Source of the DNA: Methylocapsa sp.
GTDB taxonomy: Bacteria; Pseudomonadota; Alphaproteobacteria; Rhizobiales; Beijerinckiaceae
Length of the DNA: 7,053 nt
Assembly: GCA_003162995.1 (NCBI GenBank)
Contig: PLUZ01000164.1
Coordinates: 1 to 7,053, forward strand
Direction of reading: 5' to 3'
Positions within the stretch are counted from its first letter, which is position 1. Every line of letters begins with the position of its first letter. Both the position numbers and the translations under genes were made by a program. The notes beneath the pieces are model-generated. The model worked only from the letters and a program-made list of their open reading frames with translations, was not told where the DNA came from and did not search any database. Below are positions 5,513-7,053 of the stretch, one piece after another.

Positions 5513-6277
5513 CTATCGCGCGATCCATCCGCCATCGACGACGAGGAGGTGGCCTACAATAAAGCGGGCTTGATCGGAGCATAGGAACAGCACCGCCCCT
5601 GTTAGTTCTTCAGCTTTCCCCATCCGGCCGATGGGAAAAAGATTGCCCGCCGCCTCGGGGGATATTTTCTCTTTTTCCATCCATTGATGGAACACATCGC
5701 CGGGCGCGTCGATGCCACAGGCGGCAATCGCGTTTATGCTAATGTTATATTTTGCGACCTCGAGCGCAGCGGATTTGGTGAGTCCGTCCACACCGCCCTT
5801 CGTCGCGGCGTAGACACTTTCGCCTGGATTGCCCGTAAGGCTGCCGGTTATCGAGGACTGATTGACGATCGCGCCGCCGCCGTTCTTGAGCATCTGGCGG
5901 ATCTCATGCTTCATGCAATAAAATACGCCGCGAAGGTTGGTATCGACGTGGAAGTCGAAGCTCTCGGCCGTCTCCTCGACGATCGGCTGAAATCGCACGA
6001 CGCCGGCGTTGTTCACCGCACAGTCGAGACGGCCGTAAGCCTCGACCGTCTTGCTCACCATCGCCTCGACGTCCGACTCGACCCCCACGTCCGAACGTAT
6101 AAACAAGCCGGCGCCGCCAGCTTCCTGAATTAGGCGTAAGGTCCCCTCTCCGCCAGGTTCATCAATGTCGGTCACAACGACCTTCGCGCCCTCGCGGGCG
6201 AAAGCTAGCGCCGTGACCCGCCCAAGCCCGCGCGCGGCGCCAGTGACAAGCGCGACTTTCCCGCTGAAAGTTCCCAT
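5513..6277 (-). CDS. Short-chain dehydrogenase/reductase (classical SDR, NAD-type)
   Basis: A 254-residue classical SDR oxidoreductase, cytoplasmic, using a nicotinamide cofactor on an unidentified alcohol/ketone substrate. Motifs in order: cofactor loop TGAARGLG (12-19), Asp37 at the end of the second strand (VVVTD), which favours NAD(H) over NADP(H), NNAG (89-92), Asn114 in DTNLRG, Ser142 in NQSSITG, and Tyr156/Lys160 in YAATK. This completes the Asn-Ser-Tyr-Lys tetrad at normal spacing. The end, VGHLLVVDGGWIAR, is the usual C-terminal signature. The segment after the active site reads NAIAACGIDAPGD, where many relatives have a PG after NA(I/V); this affects only the substrate lid. It is best compared with FabG or glucose dehydrogenase-like SDRs, but no substrate can be assigned. 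AAGGG lies about 8 bases before the ATG. It converges with the DUF2059 gene at 47 bases. Confidence 0.93.
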   Translation of the reverse strand: MGTFSGKVALVTGAARGLGRVTALAFAREGAKVVVTDIDEPGGEGTLRLIQEAGGAGLFIRSDVGVESDVEAMVSKTVEAYGRLDCAVNNAGVVRFQPIVEETAESFDFHVDTNLRGVFYCMKHEIRQMLKNGGGAIVNQSSITGSLTGNPGESVYAATKGGVDGLTKSAALEVAKYNISINAIAACGIDAPGDVFHQWMEKEKISPEAAGNLFPIGRMGKAEELTGAVLFLCSDQARFIVGHLLVVDGGWIAR

Positions 6278-6501
6278 CAGACAATCCCTTCGGGCGAGCC
6301 CTGTTCGTTATCGTACTTGTCATACACTCGCTGCGGCACCAGCAAAGGGCATGCTGCACATTTAGGAATATGGCGCGCCGGCATCCCCTGATCAGGGGGC
6401 GCGAGCGAACCGATATTGTGCCAATCAATCCGGAGGATGTCGGCAAGCCGGGCGCGTGCGGTCATGGAGTGCCAACGGCCGAATCGCCCGCTCTTAGACA
6501 T
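6277..6501 (-). CDS. Possible small CxxC protein translationally coupled to the SDR
   Basis: A 74-codon frame whose stop shares one base with the SDR start (TGATG), an arrangement typical of coupled genes. It is not recognised. The product is Arg-rich at the start (MTARARLADILRIDW), has a Pro/Gly stretch (LAPPDQGMPARH), a single CxxC (KCAACP) and a polar end (RVYDKYDNEQGSPEGIV). It has no membrane segment or signal peptide. Codon third positions are reasonably GC-rich, as in the neighbours. The weak points are that no start (ATG 6501, ATG 6465 or GTG 6531) has a clear ribosome site, and that the frame fills most of the divergent gap where two promoters are needed. It could therefore be a chance frame. 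Confidence 0.4.
   Translation of the reverse strand: MSKSGRFGRWHSMTARARLADILRIDWHNIGSLAPPDQGMPARHIPKCAACPLLVPQRVYDKYDNEQGSPEGIV
6385..6398. promoter_or_regulatory. Perfect 14-bp palindrome CCCCTGATCAGGGG
   Basis: A perfect two-fold symmetric site between the divergent SDR and 6547 genes, inside the possible small gene. It could be an operator for a dimeric regulator or a 5-bp stem with a GATC loop. There is no T-run after it on either strand, so a terminator is unlikely. It may be coincidence in GC-rich DNA. Confidence 0.3.
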
Positions 6502-6546
6502 TACTGACGCAAATTCACGTTGCACTGCCACAAAAGGAGCAGAACG

Positions 6547-6942
6547 ATGGCCGCAAACAAGTTCGTATTGAAGGGCTCAGGCGTCGAGGTCGACTACACG
6601 ATTGGCGCCAATCCCTCTTTTCCTGCGCTGGTCTATACCGCCGGGGCCTTCCAGAAAAAGTTCAAGCCCAACCAAATCCTGTCCGAAGATACGGGTCTCG
6701 GAGAGATGGTGTCTGTGGCGTTGATCCTTAGCATCGACACGGGCGGCGAGCGCTTTGGCTTCTTTCTGCCGTTAATCAACGTGGAACGTGGCCAGACGGC
6801 GCATTTCTCCACGGTCGGCGTTTATGAAACCTTCAGCGGGCCGAATTCCATTCCGCATCGGCCTTCGACATGGCGCTGCATCGAAATGACCGGAACGGCG
6901 CAGAGCGTAATCGTGCCCCTGGAAGAGCCCGCTAAAGTCTGA
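6547..6942 (+). CDS. Hypothetical small beta-rich protein
   Basis: A 131-residue protein whose function I cannot assign. It has no signal peptide or membrane segment. Alternating hydrophobic/polar stretches (NKFVLKGSGVEVDYTIG, MVSVALILSIDTGGERFGFFLP, TAHFSTVGVYETF) suggest a compact beta structure. One Trp and one Cys occur close together in STWRCIEMTGTAQSVIVPL near the end. There is no catalytic motif. The ATG is well supported by AAAGGAG ending 7 bases upstream (6533-6539). The protein looks like a conserved hypothetical I associate with Rhizobiales, but that is an impression, not a match. It diverges from the SDR with about 270 bases between starts and is followed by a GC-rich hairpin. The strong ribosome site suggests it is well translated. 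Confidence 0.75.
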   Translation: MAANKFVLKGSGVEVDYTIGANPSFPALVYTAGAFQKKFKPNQILSEDTGLGEMVSVALILSIDTGGERFGFFLPLINVERGQTAHFSTVGVYETFSGPNSIPHRPSTWRCIEMTGTAQSVIVPLEEPAKV

Positions 6943-6961
6943 CTGCGGTTTCTACCGGCGT

Positions 6962-6987
6962 CTCCCTCGCGCGAACGCGTGGGGGAG
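6962..6987. terminator. GC-rich hairpin after the 6547 gene; terminator or dispersed palindrome
   Basis: CTCCCTCGCGC (6962-6972), loop GAAC, then GCGTGGGGGAG (6977-6987) gives an 11-bp stem, 9 Watson-Crick plus 2 G-U pairs on the plus-strand RNA. It begins 19 bases after the stop codon, a good place for a terminator, but no T-run follows. CTCCC...GGGAG palindromes of this style are common between genes in alphaproteobacteria, so it may be a dispersed repeat instead. Confidence 0.5.
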
Positions 6988-7053
6988 GCCTCGGTCGCGC
7001 AAGACCGCTCGTGGCCGCGAGCATGGCAGAAGTTTCTGACGACGCTCGCTGCC

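Noticed and set aside
5684..6133. A 149-codon plus-strand open frame
   Set aside because: It is antisense to the SDR, whose full motif set is on the minus strand.
7023..7053. ATG-initiated frame running off the right edge (MAEVSDDARC)
   Set aside because: There is no ribosome site, only about 10 codons are visible, and it lies in GC-rich hairpin-type sequence, so a gene cannot be supported.

Overview
The window is GC-rich chromosomal DNA of alphaproteobacterial character, probably Hyphomicrobiales (Rhizobiales). The evidence is the style of the proteins: a lipoprotein-type GspD secretin, an rpiA gene followed by a DUF2059 protein, and a small beta-rich hypothetical of a kind I associate with this order. 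Beijerinckiaceae-like bacteria are a guess, not shown by the sequence. No rRNA, tRNA, CRISPR array, integrase or intact insertion sequence is visible.

Layout. (a) 1-1331, minus strand: the 5' part of a type II secretion secretin gene (gspD), running off the left edge inside a glycine-rich, DNA-repetitive tract. (b) 1332-1730: a 399-base gap with no supported gene. It holds a 26-bp imperfect tandem repeat and an AT-rich patch with 15-bp periodic TTGTAC-type repeats. (c) 1731-2960, minus: an integral-membrane M48 (Ste24/CAAX-type) zinc protease. (d) 3056-3469, plus: a DoxX-family membrane protein, divergent from the protease across a short region with a 15-bp tandem repeat. (e) 3450-4004, minus: a thioredoxin/AhpC-like redoxin whose tail overlaps the doxX tail by 20 bp. 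(f) 4133-4843 and 4899-5465, plus: rpiA and a secreted DUF2059 protein, probably one transcript. (g) 5513-6277, minus: an NAD-type short-chain dehydrogenase, possibly preceded by a translationally coupled small CxxC protein (6277-6501). (h) 6547-6942, plus: a small hypothetical protein with a strong ribosome binding site, followed by a GC-rich hairpin.

The genes do not form one pathway. They read as ordinary housekeeping and envelope genes in short, frequently divergent or convergent units: secretion (gspD), membrane proteolysis (M48), redox (DoxX, redoxin), pentose phosphate metabolism (rpiA), a periplasmic protein of unknown function (DUF2059) and an oxidoreductase (SDR). I found no convincing new multi-gene system. 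The most open items are the repeat-bearing gap at 1332-1730, the possible small CxxC gene coupled to the dehydrogenase, and the conserved-looking hypothetical at the right end.

Several starts were moved from the longest possible reading frame to sites with a proper ribosome binding site or family-consistent length (doxX, redoxin, DUF2059, the 6547 gene, rpiA). These choices are explained in each entry.
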